From Hibiscus mutabilis (Eukaryota; Streptophyta; Magnoliopsida; Malvales; Malvaceae), in NCBI GenBank assembly GCA_019671005.1, contig CM033718.1, positions 29,094,508 to 29,158,507 on the forward strand: a DNA stretch of 64,000 nucleotides, written 5' to 3'. A model generated the notes under the pieces. That model ran no database searches, was not told where the DNA came from, and saw only the letters and a list, made by a program, of their open reading frames with translations. Numbering within the stretch: the stretch's first letter is position 1; each line of letters starts with the position of its first letter. This document shows, piece after piece, positions 34,443 to 46,100 of the stretch. Position numbers and translations under genes: made by a program.

Positions 34443-35885
34443 TCAAAGATAGTTTTTCTTAACGGCATCAAAATTTATAAGGTTCTTCAGCTCGTCTCCA
34501 TCCATTTCTGTTAGGATCAGGGCTCCTCCTAAGAAGGCCTTTTTTACGATGTACGGTCCTTCCCAGTTGGGCATCCACTTTCCTCGAGAATCTTTCTGGA
34601 TAGGGAGGATTTTCTTGAACACCAGATCCCCTTCTTTGAATTCTCTTGGGCGCACCTTTTTGTTGTATGCCTGCATCATCCGCTTTTGGTACATCTGACC
34701 ATGACAAATGGCCTTTAGTATCTTTTCATCAATGAGATTTAGCTGGTCGAGTCTAGCCTGCACCCATTCAGCTTCTTCCAATTTTACTTTGTTTAAGACC
34801 TGGAGAGATGGGATTTCTACCTCGATGGGGAGTACTGCTTCGGTACCATACACCAAGAAGTAGGGTGTTGCCCCTGTTGATGTGCGAATGGACGTCCTAT
34901 AGGCGAAAAGGGCAAATGGCAACTTCTCATGCCAATCCCTGTAGGTATCAGTCGTCTTTGCTATGATCTTCTTTATGTTATTGTTTGCTGCTTCCACTGC
35001 TCCATTCATTTTAGGACGATAGACTGTGGAATTATGGTGTGTTATCTTGAATTGAGTGCACACGTCCGTCATCATTTTGTTATTCAGATTGGAAGCGTTG
35101 TCGGTGATGACCCTTTCTGGCAATCCGTATCGACAAATAATCTTCTTCTTTAAGAACTTACATACTGTAGTCCTTGTTATGTTGGCGTAAGACGCTGCCT
35201 CTACCCATTTAGTGAAATAGTCTATGGCGACCAAAATGAAACGGTGTCCATTGGAAGCTTTCGGATGAATCTGCCCGATGACGTCCATGCCCCACGCCGC
35301 GAAAGGCCACAGAGAATTCATGGTGTGTAAAGGCGATGGGGGTGCGTGAATTTTGTTAGCGTAGATTTGGCATTTATGGCATTTCCTGGCGTAATCGATG
35401 CAATCTCCCTCCATGGTCAACCAGAAATAACCATATCTCATGATTTTTCGGGCTATAGACAGCCCGTTGGCGTGCGTTCCACAGAGCCCGTCATGTACTT
35501 CGGCTAAAATCTCCTTCGCCTCCCGGGCATCCACACATCTCAGCAATGTCTGATCATGACTTCTCCTATATAGGATCTCCCCATCTAGGACATATCTTGT
35601 TCCCATTTTTCTGAGTGTCTTTCTGTCGTTGTCATTTGCCTCTTCTGGATACTTTCGAAGCTTGACATATTGCAAGATGTCATAGTACCATGGGTTTCCA
35701 TCAATCTCTTCCTGTACATTACAACAATGAGCAGGCTTTTCAAACGTCCGCATCTCAATGGGCTTCATTTCTACCCTGGTGTTTGTTTTAAACATGGATG
35801 CCAAGGTTGCCAAGGCGTCTGCCATCTGATTTTCTTCTCGGGGCAGGTAATTGAAGCTGACCTTTTCGAACTCTTTGGTGAGCTC
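34443..35885 (-). pseudogene. Tat/Ogre-like pol: integrase region
   Basis: A 460-residue open frame (ATG at 35825, stop at 34443), with the upstream frame open to the TAA at 35886. The zinc-binding region has HDGLCGTH and CHKCQ (about residues 110-153). The catalytic core shows D in WGMDVIG, D in VITDNAS and E in NGAVEAANN, the D,D,E triad of integrases. RTSTGATPYFLVYG and GKWMPNWEGPYIV mark the C-terminal part. The triad and zinc ligands are all present, so this segment decayed little. It is preceded, through one stop, by the second RNase H. The protein would insert element cDNA in the nucleus. No chromodomain follows, consistent with Tat rather than chromovirus. Confidence 0.9.
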
Positions 35886-36371
35886 TTAGATCAATTCGTA
35901 ATATTTGACCAACTTCGGGTTCCTAGTTTCCCATTCCCCGCGCAATTGGTAAATTACTAAGGATGAATCTCCGAATACTCGAAGTTCCTTAATCTTTCTC
36001 TCAATAGCTGAGTTTAGTCCCATAATGCAAGCTTCGTATTCAGCTATATTGTTTGTGCATAAGAACTCCAATCTGCTGGTGAACGGATAATAGACGTCCT
36101 CAGGAGAAATTAGCACTGCTCCTATCCCATGTCCGAGGGCGTTAAAGGCTCCATCAAAGTAAAGTTTCCATGATTGATCATCTGAAACCTCTTCTTTGGT
36201 TGTAATGCACATCCTTTCTAGGAAATCTGCTACGGCACTCCCTTTTACGGCTTTCTGGTTAACGTATACGATATCGAATTCGGATAAGAGCATCTGCCAT
36301 CGGGCCATCCTTCCCGTTAGTGCTGGCACTTCCATTAGAACTTCAATGGGTCTAGCTTGGATATCAACCAA
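35886..36371 (-). pseudogene. Tat/Ogre-like pol: second (archaeal-type) RNase H
   Basis: YFDGAFNALGHGIGAVLISP, the ENNIAEYEA-type signature (here TNNIAEYEACIMGLNSAI) and VFGDSSLVIYQL mark the additional RNase H domain typical of Tat-lineage elements, between the polymerase/RNase H part and integrase. The frame is continuous with the integrase apart from one TAA at 35886-35888. It joins the upstream part through a one-base frameshift near 36340-36370. Confidence 0.85.
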
Positions 36372-37154
36372 GTAGTATGGTACAGCATATACTGTCTAAG
36401 CCGCTTAGTAGCCCAAACTAGAGCACAACACAGCCTCTGCACTGGCGGGTACCGCGTTTCATAATCATTGAATTTCCTGCTTAGGTAATAGATGGCTTGC
36501 TCCCTTTTTCTTGACTCATCGTGTTGCCCCAATACGCATCCCATTGAATTCTCAAAAACTGTGAGGTAGAGAATTATTGGTCGATCTAGTACTGGTGCGA
36601 CTAAAATTGGAGCATTTGTCAAGTACTTTTTGATCATTTCTAGGGCTCTTTGACATTCCTCGTCCCACACACCAGGATTATTCTTTTTAAGAAGTCTAAA
36701 GACCGGGTCACATCGGTTGGTTAATTGGGAAATGAAACGAGAGATATAATTCAGCCTCCCTAGGAAACCGCGAACTTTCTTCTGAGTGCGGGGTGGTGAG
36801 AGATCCTGGATGGCTTTCACTTTATCTGGATCAATCTCAATCCCTCTTCGGCTTACCATGAACCCTAGGAGTTTTTCAGAAGTTACAGCGAAGGTACACT
36901 TGGCAGGATTGAGCCTCAGTTGGTACTTTCATAGTCTTTGGAATAGTTTTCTCAAGTTCTGTAGGTGCTCTTCTTTTGTTCGGGATTTGGCAATCATGTC
37001 GTCCATATATACTTCTATTTCTTTGTGCATCATGTCATGGAAAAGAGTCACTATTGCTCTTTGGTATGTTGCCCCTGCGTTCTTTAGCCCAAATGGAATC
37101 ACCCGATAACAAAAGGTGCCCCACATGGTTATGAACGTAGTTTTCTCCATGTCG
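36335..37154 (-). pseudogene. Tat/Ogre-like pol: reverse transcriptase and RNase H, N-terminus lost
   Basis: The minus strand reads WGTFCYRVIPFGLKNAGATY, then VYMDDMIAKS with the catalytic Y-M-D-D, GFLGRLNYISRFISQLT, and the RNase H start LYLTVFENSMGCVLGQHDE. One in-frame TGA (about 36926-36928) interrupts an otherwise continuous frame. At 37154 the sequence stops abruptly and continues as LTR L sequence, so the palm N-terminus, protease, gag and 5' LTR were lost by a deletion or rearrangement. Confidence 0.9.
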
Positions 37155-37977
37155 TTAGATCAATCACTTTGAACATTCCACATATATTCACATATGCACA
37201 GTAACTGCTTTTACATTACATATAATTTGAGTTTAATACATACTTAAGTCTTAATAGCTATGTTCTTAACATGGAAGGCCCATACAATAGCATATATATA
37301 CAAGTATTCAAAACATCAAGTAGCCATGTTCATGCATATATATACAAGTATTCAAAACATCAAGTAGCCATGTTCATGCATATATACAATCCTCCCAAAA
37401 CAAACAAGATGCATGGTCTAGTGCTAGCTACATGTATATGTCTAGGTGCCACCTACTAGGAGAAATACAAAACAAGTATGTCTTACTTCGAGGTATGCTT
37501 GTGTCATACTTCGAGCTCAAGAAATCAGGCTTCAAGATCAAGCAACGATCGAATCCTTTATCCGTTAGTTGGGAAGGATGAAAACAAGAGTGATAAGTAC
37601 AAGAATATACTTAGTGAGGTAGTAACTAGTTCTAACCAATTATTATATCAAATTAAGTGTCAATTAGTCAATAATGATCCTAGCTAAGGATTTCAAGGCA
37701 TTCGAATAGCATAAGAAGCAAGAGACAATGAATCATAATTCATGCTTATCCATTTCAAGTAATCAAGCTATTCATGGTCACATATTAAGTAGTCAAGCAA
37801 TTCATGCATACATAACAAGAAATCAAGCAAATCATGCTTACATGACAAGTAATCAAGCTATTCATGCTTATTAGCTCATTTATTATCCTTTTAACACAAT
37901 CCTTGGTTCATAGTTTGACTATGTAATTGAGTCTCCAACCAACTGTCGCCACAAGATGTACCGTAGTACTGGTCAAA
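37155..37977 (-). mobile_element. LTR L, left segment (3' part of the 3' LTR)
   Basis: Phrases TAGGTGCCACCTACTAGGAG and AATATACTTAGTGAGGTAGT are shared with LTR M (44110-44310), fixing the family and position. The terminal ~700 bp, including the end motif, are missing at the junction with the Tat-like pol. Element H interrupts it at 37978. A direct repeat of about 60 bp (CATATATATACAAGTATTC and following) lies at 37289-37395. Confidence 0.65.
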
Positions 37978-38845
37978 TGATAGAGTAGCGCAAATTCGAA
38001 TAAAGAGAAAAACAAAACAAACCAAAATAAATAACAAATCTAAAAATTCAGATTTTCTTATGGTGGCCACGTCAATGGAGGAAGCTTGAATATGTAGAGA
38101 TGGCGTGATGAATTGATAGTTGTCCTCGACACCGTCTTAGACGCAATTATCTAAGCAAGCAACCTCAAGCGGCTCTAACCCACCCTCGCAAACGCTTTTG
38201 TATGGGCAAGCAGGAGTGTAAAGATCCTCAACAACAAATCCTGGAGAACTTGAAAATCGATTTGCTTCTAAAACATAAGATAATGTTCTTGCAATTTGAA
38301 ACTCAAAAGAGAATTTTATTTGATCATTCAAATCTGAATTACAATGTGGGTGAATCCTCCTTTGTATATAGGCCATGGAGAAGTTCTAATCCTACTAAAC
38401 TTAGGAATTAAATACAATAAATAAATGCTAAAATATAATCTCCTAATTAGATAAGTAACTTCTAATAATAAATAAATGCTAAAAATAAAATCCTAATTAA
38501 ATAAATCTGATCCTGATAGATATTGCAGAATCCTATATTGATTTAAATTACAAATAATCAAATAAAATCTTGAAAATTCGTAATTATCCAAAAATCCCGT
38601 ATTAATCCCGTATAGGAATTTCTGCATGTGTTGCCTTCGCTAAAATAGACGTATCTTGGGATCCAGATGTCCGATTGAGGCATTTCAAGATTCGTTCCGG
38701 ACAAGTTTTAAGAAGACATGTTGACCCATAAATGCCTGGATCCCATGCAAAAATGCTTCGCAAGTTGATTGATGTTTCTGACTTGCAAAGTAGTTTCAAC
38801 TTCTTTTCCAAGATGATTATTTTAACCCCTCTCATGCTCGTATCC
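37978..38845 (-). mobile_element. Element H: 3' LTR (868 bp)
   Basis: On the minus strand it begins GGATACGAGCATGAGAGGGG (one base off the TGATAC start) and ends TACTCTATCA. It contains GGCCTATATACAAAGGAGGA (TATA region) and AGAGCCGCTTGAGGTTGC. It pairs with the LTR at 39499-40569. The outer flank TCAAA matches the other flank TCAAC in four of five bases. Confidence 0.85.
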
Positions 38846-39498
38846 TTCCCCCACTCCTCAAAAAGATTCGCCCTCGAATCTAGATCGGTAAATGGTGGAA
38901 GTTCATCAAAGTACCATAGAAGAGAAGACGTCTTGAAGGATCCTTTTGCAGAGTCTCTTTTTGCAATGTAATTTAAAAGTTCCTTCTCATTGGGATCATC
39001 ACAATTGTTCTTTTGGTTGCAAAGTAACTCATTCTTATCTTCAAAATTTTTATTAATGCTAAAAAAGGAATAAGCATAAATAGAATTCTGAAAACAATCA
39101 ATGATACCTTTTGATTTTAAGGTACCTTCGTCGGTGTTTGTCGTTTGATGATCATCTTGAATCAGAATAGCAGGTTTGTCATTGGAAACAAATACATTAC
39201 TTATAGCTTCTTCCTCATCAATAGGCAAGGTTAAACACTCGTTGGTATCGTCTTCCTCGTGTTCTTTAGAAGAACAGATTTCTTGATCATGCTCCGGATC
39301 ACGGATTTCAATATCATTAGAAGACATGAATTCAGACAACATATCTCTCAAAATATTTTCTTGAAAATAAAACTTATCTGGACAATCATACCCTGAATGA
39401 TCTAGCCGACAACAATAATGACATCGAATCTCCAAAAGGGTATAATCCAATACGTTGCTCAATGACATCCTTAAGAATGACCTGAATCTGATACCAAA
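38846..39498 (-). CDS. Element H interior: gag-derived ORF with CCHC zinc knuckle
   Basis: A single 345-residue frame (38602-39639) crosses both LTR junctions; the interior codes for about residues 48-265. A zinc knuckle CHYCCRLDHSGYDC fits C-x2-C-x4-H-x4-C at residues 73-86, the nucleic-acid-binding motif of gag. The middle is acidic (EHEEDDTNE, IDEEEAISN). The end, LDSRANLFEEWGKD, resembles the closing residues of Ty3/gypsy polyproteins and overlaps the polypurine-rich stretch. No protease, RT or integrase is present, so this is a non-autonomous gag-only (TR-GAG-like) element. The uninterrupted frame suggests youth or selection. Whether it is translated from the in-LTR ATG (39639) or the Met at residue 58 is unknown. 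Confidence 0.6.
39481..39498 (-). other. Primer-binding site of element H
   Basis: The minus strand reads TTTGGTATCAGATTCAGG directly after the LTR end TACTCTATCA, matching the initiator-Met tRNA class site (TGGTATCAGAGC) over its first ten bases. Confidence 0.75.
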
Positions 39499-40569
39499 TG
39501 ATAGAGTATGCTTTGGCACGTGGTAACCTTCAATTTGATGGCTTGGAAGCAATCCTAGGGCTTTAGACTCGAACAAGGAAGTTATACGCAAATCTGAAAA
39601 GTCAAGAGAAACTAGTTGGGGGTTTCTTGAAAATTTCAAATTAAAGCTGGAAAATTAAAGAAACAAGGTGAATATGATAGATTAGATGATGAGAAATAAG
39701 AATATAAATAAAAAGATTGAGAAAGAGATAGATAAAACAAATATGAAAATTCCAGTTTTGTTTATGGAATTATGGAAGATGGTGTGAAGGTTGAAGATGA
39801 AGATGGCTTCCGAATCGTTGTTGTTGTTTTGTCCTCGGCACCCTCTTAGTCGCAATTATCTAAGCAAGCAACCTCAAGCGGCTCTAACCCACCCTCCCAA
39901 ACGCTTTTGTATGGGCAAGCAGGAGTGTGAAGATCCTCAACAACAAATTCCGGAGAACTTGAAAATCGATTTGCTTCTAAAACATAAGTTAATGTTCTTG
40001 CAAGTTGGAACTCAAAAGATAATTATATTTAATCATTAAAATCTGAATTACAATGCAGGTGAAGCCTCCTTTATATAGGCCATGGAGAAGTTCTAATCCT
40101 ACTAAACTTAGGAATTAAATACAATAAATAAATGCTAAAATCTAATCTCCTAATTAGATAAGTAACTTCTAATAATAAATAAATGCTAAAAATAAAATCC
40201 TAATTAAATAAATCTGATCCTAATAGATATTGTAGAACTCTATATTGATTTAAATTACAAATAATCAAATAAAATCTTGAAAATTCGTAATTATCCAAAA
40301 ATCTCGTATTAATCCCGTATAGGAATTTCTGCATGCGCTGTCTTCGCTAAAATAGACGTATCTTGAGATCCAGATGTCCGATTGAGGCGTTTCAAGATGC
40401 GTTGGAAAGCTAATTTGCAGCCGGACAAGTTTTAAGAAGAAATGTTGACCCATAAATGACTGGATCCCATCCCAAAATGCTTTGCAAGTTGACTGATGTT
40501 TCTGACTTGCAAAGCAGTTTCAACTTCTTTTCCAAGATGATTATTTTGACCCCTCTCATGCTTGTACCA
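39499..40569 (-). mobile_element. Element H: 5' LTR (1071 bp)
   Basis: On the minus strand it begins TGGTACAAGCATGAGAGGGG (right edge 40569) and ends ATACTCTATCA (39499). It shares the TATA region (TATATAAAGGAGGCTTCACC) and all landmark phrases with the 868-bp LTR but keeps about 200 bp more near its 3' end. Flanking sequence on both sides is LTR L, so H inserted into L. Confidence 0.85.
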
Positions 40570-42742
40570 TCAACCCTCCTACTGTCGCCAAAGACAACAT
40601 GCGTACCCTCCGTCTGTCGCCAATTAGGGGCCTTAGCCCTAGACCGTAGTCCACCTTGGCACAATGAGCTCTATACTCTAAGGCATGCCCTTCTACCTAT
40701 TCAACTAGCAACCAAGGTTGTTTGATTATAATCCATTTATTCAAGGATTTCAAGCTTTTCAAGTTCAAGATCATGTATCATTCAAGTGTATAAGTTCATG
40801 TCAACCATTATCTTTTCAAGAGTCATTTCGAGTATTGCAAGGCAAGCTTATACATGCATTAAGCCCTTAGGCCAAAAGAGCCATAACTCAACATTTCAAG
40901 TATTCATTGCATCATCTAAGCTAGCACATCAAGCATTCGGTTTAAGCAATTGGTCACAATACCATGTCATACATACAAGCATCAATGTTATCACATATAC
41001 ATGCTAGCATTCTATTTATACAACATTTCAAGGATGTAGTCAAGTTTCATGTATTATCTTATTTCATACTCCCCTTATTAGGTCAAGATCATATTAAGTC
41101 CAATTTAACAATTCAAGAGTTTAGACATGCTTGCTTTAGTTAGGACCTAGTCCTAACTCTAGAATAAACAACACTCACAATACTCCCAAAGCTAGCTAGT
41201 CTCGAAAGACTATTCCCTTATGCTTGTCCCTTGAATGCTCGACTTTAGATCCTTCTCCAAACTCCTCTCCTTGATCTAATGGATCACATAGATAGAACAA
41301 GGTCAAAATATGAAATCACAAAATCATTCAACATGGCAGCAAGGTTAATACATTATATATACAAAACATATAGTACATTCATATACACACCTTAATACAC
41401 ATTACCAAACTGCCTACATTCCATATCAAGGCAAAATAGGGCAGCAATTAAACTGTCCCAAAACTGTTTGCAAAACAGTTTACAAAACTGCCACAATACC
41501 TAAACTGCTACTACCAGGCAGCATGTACTCTGCTCACTTAAACATGCATAACTTTCATTCTGCACGTCAGAATTTCCATTAGTTTACACCGTTAGAAAGC
41601 TAAATTAATTGTCTTTCTAACCATATAGCCCTTGCTTTTTAATCCTTTTCCAATTAATACAGTTTTTAGCTTAAAGACAAGGCAATTTACGACACTGGAT
41701 AGTTTGCACTGTCCCTAGTGTTTCTTCTCTACAATTCATTCTACAATCCAGAATTTAGTTTTGTTTTCTCCTAATGAATTTAGACATATTAAGGCACTGT
41801 CCATAAAAATTTCAGCCTTAAATTCCATTTATACAATTTATGGTGATTTTTCAAAGTTACTGCCCAGAACAGAGTTTTCTGGGCAGTTTACACTAGGTTA
41901 AGCTTCTAGCTTCATAATTCATAAAAACAAGATTCTAACATTATAATTCAACTTATTTTCATGTTCCTACATGTCTAGGTCAGTCCAATTCACCTAGCAA
42001 TGTGATCAAAACATGGAAGCATATACAATTAAGCATGTTTACACATTTTTATCTAGCAAAGCAGTCCCTAATCGATACTAGTTTCAACCATGATCCCTAT
42101 TCTCAATTTCCAGCATCTAGCATAGCATTTTACCATCAATTTGGCTATTGAAAACATCAATTTCTCCTACTCATTCGAATGGCATATCAATTTCATGGAT
42201 TAATCAATCAATTGAACTTCTTAACTAGTTCTTAGCATCAACTCGCTAATCATTCATCAATTTCATGTAATTCAAGCAAGAACCCTAAATCTACATGCAT
42301 CATTTGAATCTATAATGCATTAAAGAATGGATTTTACCTTTCTAACAAGATAATATGAATGCTAGCAATTCCAATTTCTCCAAATTTCAAGCTTACATCA
42401 ATGAGCATGGAGTTTTCTCTCTCAATTTTGTTCATATGGTTCGGCTAAAGGAGGAAGATGATGATAGATCATCAATTAATTCCTCCCTAAAATGACTAAA
42501 TGTCCTTAGTTATTCACTAATTAAAGACATGTGTAGGGGCATTCTAGGAATGTATGAATTTTGCATGCATTCCTTCAATTTGTTGTTTGTTTTAGTTTGG
42601 TCACTTATACATTAGGTTACTACTTTTCATTTATAACATTCTAGTCCTTATTAACTAGATCTAGTATCTCGCTTTCAATCAATTAGGGATCAAATGAAAA
42701 CATTGTAGTAACTTCTTTTATACTAGTTTTGAGGATATTACA
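40570..42742 (-). mobile_element. LTR L, right segment (5' part of the 3' LTR)
   Basis: It carries GCCCTAGACCGTAGTCCACC (40640), ACACTCACAATACTCCC (41172) and degenerate AAAACTGTTT/AAACAGTTT words (41455-41500). The end GAGGATATTACA is the reverse complement of TGTAATATCCTC, next to a polypurine tract. With H removed, the visible LTR is about 3.0 kb. Confidence 0.75.
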
Positions 42743-42756
42743 ATTCCCCCCTTAAA
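42743..42756 (-). other. Polypurine tract of element L
   Basis: The minus strand reads TTTAAGGGGGGAAT between the polyprotein stop (42752-42754) and the LTR start, the usual arrangement in Tekay-like chromoviruses. Confidence 0.8.
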
Positions 42757-43182
42757 GAATTTCGTCCTCGAATTTACCTGAATTGAATAGGTGAGGGTAT
42801 TGCTTCCTCATGATTTCTTCATATTCCCAAGTTTCCTCTTCTATCTTGTGATTTCTCCACAAGACCTTGCCAAGAGGAACAATTTTGTTCCTGAGCTTTC
42901 TAACTTCGTATTCAAGAATCTAAATTGGTTCCTCTTCGTATGACAAGTCAGGCTTGAACTGTACTTCTTCAAGATCAAGGACATGGGATGGATCAGACCC
43001 ATATCTTCGGAGCATAGACACGTGAAAGACATTATGAATATTGTCAAATTCACTGGAAAGAGCTAATTGATAGGCCACTGGTTCAATCCTTTCAATGATT
43101 TCAAACGGACCAATGAACCGAGGACTAAGTTTCCCTTTTCTTCCAAACCGAAAGACTTTCTTCCAAGGGGAGACTTTGAGGA
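42752..43182 (-). pseudogene. Element L pol: integrase C-terminus and chromodomain
   Basis: PRFIGPFEIIERIEPVAYQL and NIHNVFHVSMLRRYGSDPSH are the integrase C-terminal signature. After one TAG (about 42918-42920) come ILEYEVRKLRNKIVPL, KVLWRNHKIEEETWEYEE and MRKQYPHLF, a chromodomain with its conserved W-x-N/E-W core, ending FEDEIL and TAA. Chromodomains guide insertion into heterochromatin. The protein continues upstream at 48504, beyond solo LTR M. Confidence 0.85.
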
Positions 43183-46100
43183 TGTAACACCCCCAACCCG
43201 ATTTAGTAGTCAACCAGCTCAGGAGCATTACGAGAACACTGGAAACACGAGTTAATTTAAACTTTTTTGAACTCATCTCTATTAGATGAGTTAAGTGACT
43301 AGTAAGCAATAGACATACATATTTTATTTCATAATCAAGCACATATTTGTTTTACACAAGTAATCACATGTCATTATAGGTTACCACCTTCATTTACTAT
43401 TGCATTTTCATTCAAGTTATCACATAGCATTCGAATGGTCATACAACCAAGCATACTTCTTTCAATCCAATTTCCATTTTATTCATGATCATATCCATAT
43501 ATATATATATATATACTCATTAACAATCATACAATTGTGATCATACTTCTTTACATTATAGATTACCATAGCTGTTAACCACTTTCAAGTTTCATGCATT
43601 TAAGATTAACTACTATTTTAAATCAGGTAGGCATGTAAGGAAATCACTTTGTATGCATAGGCTAACAAGTGTACATTTCCATCCAAGTATCATATATATA
43701 CCTATGCGCTGCTTATCATTCAACAATTAACATAACTTAGGCATTACATTCGATCATATAAGTAAGACGTGCTTCTTATTCACACTAGGTCACCACTTTG
43801 GTTATTTTATTTTGAAGATAAATTCAAGATGTTTACCACTCCTCCAACCAATTAAGACATTCGAACAACGTACTAGGCTAGGATATAGTCATTTCCAAAT
43901 TTACATTCAAAACTGTCTTGCTACTCAATCATGTAGACATGTGAGGCATTTGATTAGTATATATAGACTAGAAAGCTTTTATTTCGATCCAGAGTTCACG
44001 CATATATGCGTAGCTAATCAAGTTATAACAACCAAGTTTGATAACATTCAAGTCCAAATCATGTATACATATATACAAACTTTCAATACAAACCAAATGC
44101 ATGATCTAGCATGACTAGGTGCCACCAACTACTAGGAGTAATACAAAACAAGTATGAATTCATACTTTAGCCCTTGCTTGTAACTTACTTCAAGTTCAAG
44201 GAATCTGACTTCAAAATCAAGCAATCTCCTTAAGCACTCTAAACATGTGGTTTGGGAAGAGAGGAAAAGAGAGTGATAAGTGCAATTATGTACTTAGTGA
44301 GGTAGCCCTAGTTCTAACCAATTTTTGTATATATCAAGTCTTAATTAGTCAAGTAGACCTATTAAAGTTTATAGCATTTGGGAATCAAGCATGAATTATG
44401 TATCTTCGAATCTATTGCATTTGAGTACAACATTGATCAAGACAATTTAGATTAAGCAACATTAACCAGGGTTACTCATTTTTCATACAACAAATACGAT
44501 GTCCAAGTAATATATCTATTTTAATTCATGTCATATACGTGCTTTACAAGTCGAGTATACAAATCCTTTCAAGCAATACATGTTACAATTCATACTTTAT
44601 CCATATTAAGTCAATCAATTTTCATATAGAAAGTAATCTATAACATATCAAAGTTAAGTATGGTCACATTACTTATCAAGCAAGCCATTCCAGTACAAAA
44701 TCCTATGGCAAGAAATTAAGGTATCACATTTGTCAATTCAAGCCTAAATATCAGGTTCAGGAAATTCAAGTATCAAACAATTCGAGTAGCAATTACTTCA
44801 AGTGGCATGTGATCCTAACTAAGGATTTCAAAGCATTTGAATAAGGGCGTGGAGTCAAGTCATATACGTAATTTGGATTCAGGCAAGCAAATCCATTGAT
44901 CATCAATTCAAGTGAAATCGTGAGACATTCCAAGTAGTGAATCATACCACACAAGATTCAAGTATTACATGTCAAGCAATTCAAGTGTTCAAGCTTACTT
45001 ATCAAGCAATTCATGTATTCCTTTGATTCCTGTTTATTTTCTTTGATTTAAGCCTTGGTCCTAAGTCGACTATTATACATGTTTAGACATTCTGGTAATG
45101 CAAGATAGTTCATTTAGTCCTCATATATTATCAAGGTGTCCGTATTTCCATGTAATCTAGCCAATTCAGCCATATAACATGTACGCATAATTCACGATGC
45201 CAAAACAGTTCATGTTTTCACTTAGCCTAGACAATTCAGTCATCTAACATGTACACATAATTCACGATGTCAAAACAGTCCCTATTCTATACAAAACAGT
45301 CCATGAATAATACTCACACATTTGGACATCCAAAACAGTCCAATAATTGTTCATTTATACACAAAACAGTCCATGAATCAAGCTCGCACAATTGGACATA
45401 CAAAACAGTCCAATAATTGTTCATTTATACACAAAACAGTCCATGAATCAAGCTCACACAATTGGACATCCAAAACAGTCCAATAATTTTTCATTTATAC
45501 ACAAAATAGTCCACATTTCCATGTACAAGTGTACATGGCAGCAACACATTATGCTTACATATTAAACACATGAAAATAGTCCATTTTTCCATGTACAAGT
45601 GTACATGGCAGCAACACATCATGTTTACATATTAAACACATTCAAATCATATCAAGTAGCAAGTACTCAAGAATACACCTTATCAATTCAAGCATACATG
45701 TTAAGTAAGTCACGTACTCAAAATTTTATGTCAAGCATTTCAAGTAAGCTTTATGCTTCATTTGTTTTTCACTTGGTTAATTTAGTTTATGCCTTTTAGA
45801 ACTTCTTTTGCTTACTAAGAACTCAATATTTCATATGCTCACGAAGAGCTCCTTTAACAATATGCTCACCAAGAGCTTCTTTAATAATATGCTCACCAAG
45901 AGCTTCTTTAACATTTCATTTTACTTTCATGATTTTCCTTTGAATTTCTTATTTGATTTCACAATAATGTTCACATCTTTTACATGTTTGCCTTGGATCA
46001 CAATTAGTTATGGATGACATTGGTCTGTGTTTGACCATAAAGGTCCAAGAATCCTATACTTCTCACTATCCAACCAACTGTTTCCAATCTCCGTACAACT

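Noticed and set aside
33602..34452. Several overlapping 60-84-residue frames on both strands
   Set aside because: They fall in the 3' UTR of the Tat-like element between integrase and polypurine tract and have no recognisable motif.
34929..35960. Plus-strand frames of 74 and 96 residues
   Set aside because: Antisense shadows of the integrase and RNase H coding sequence.
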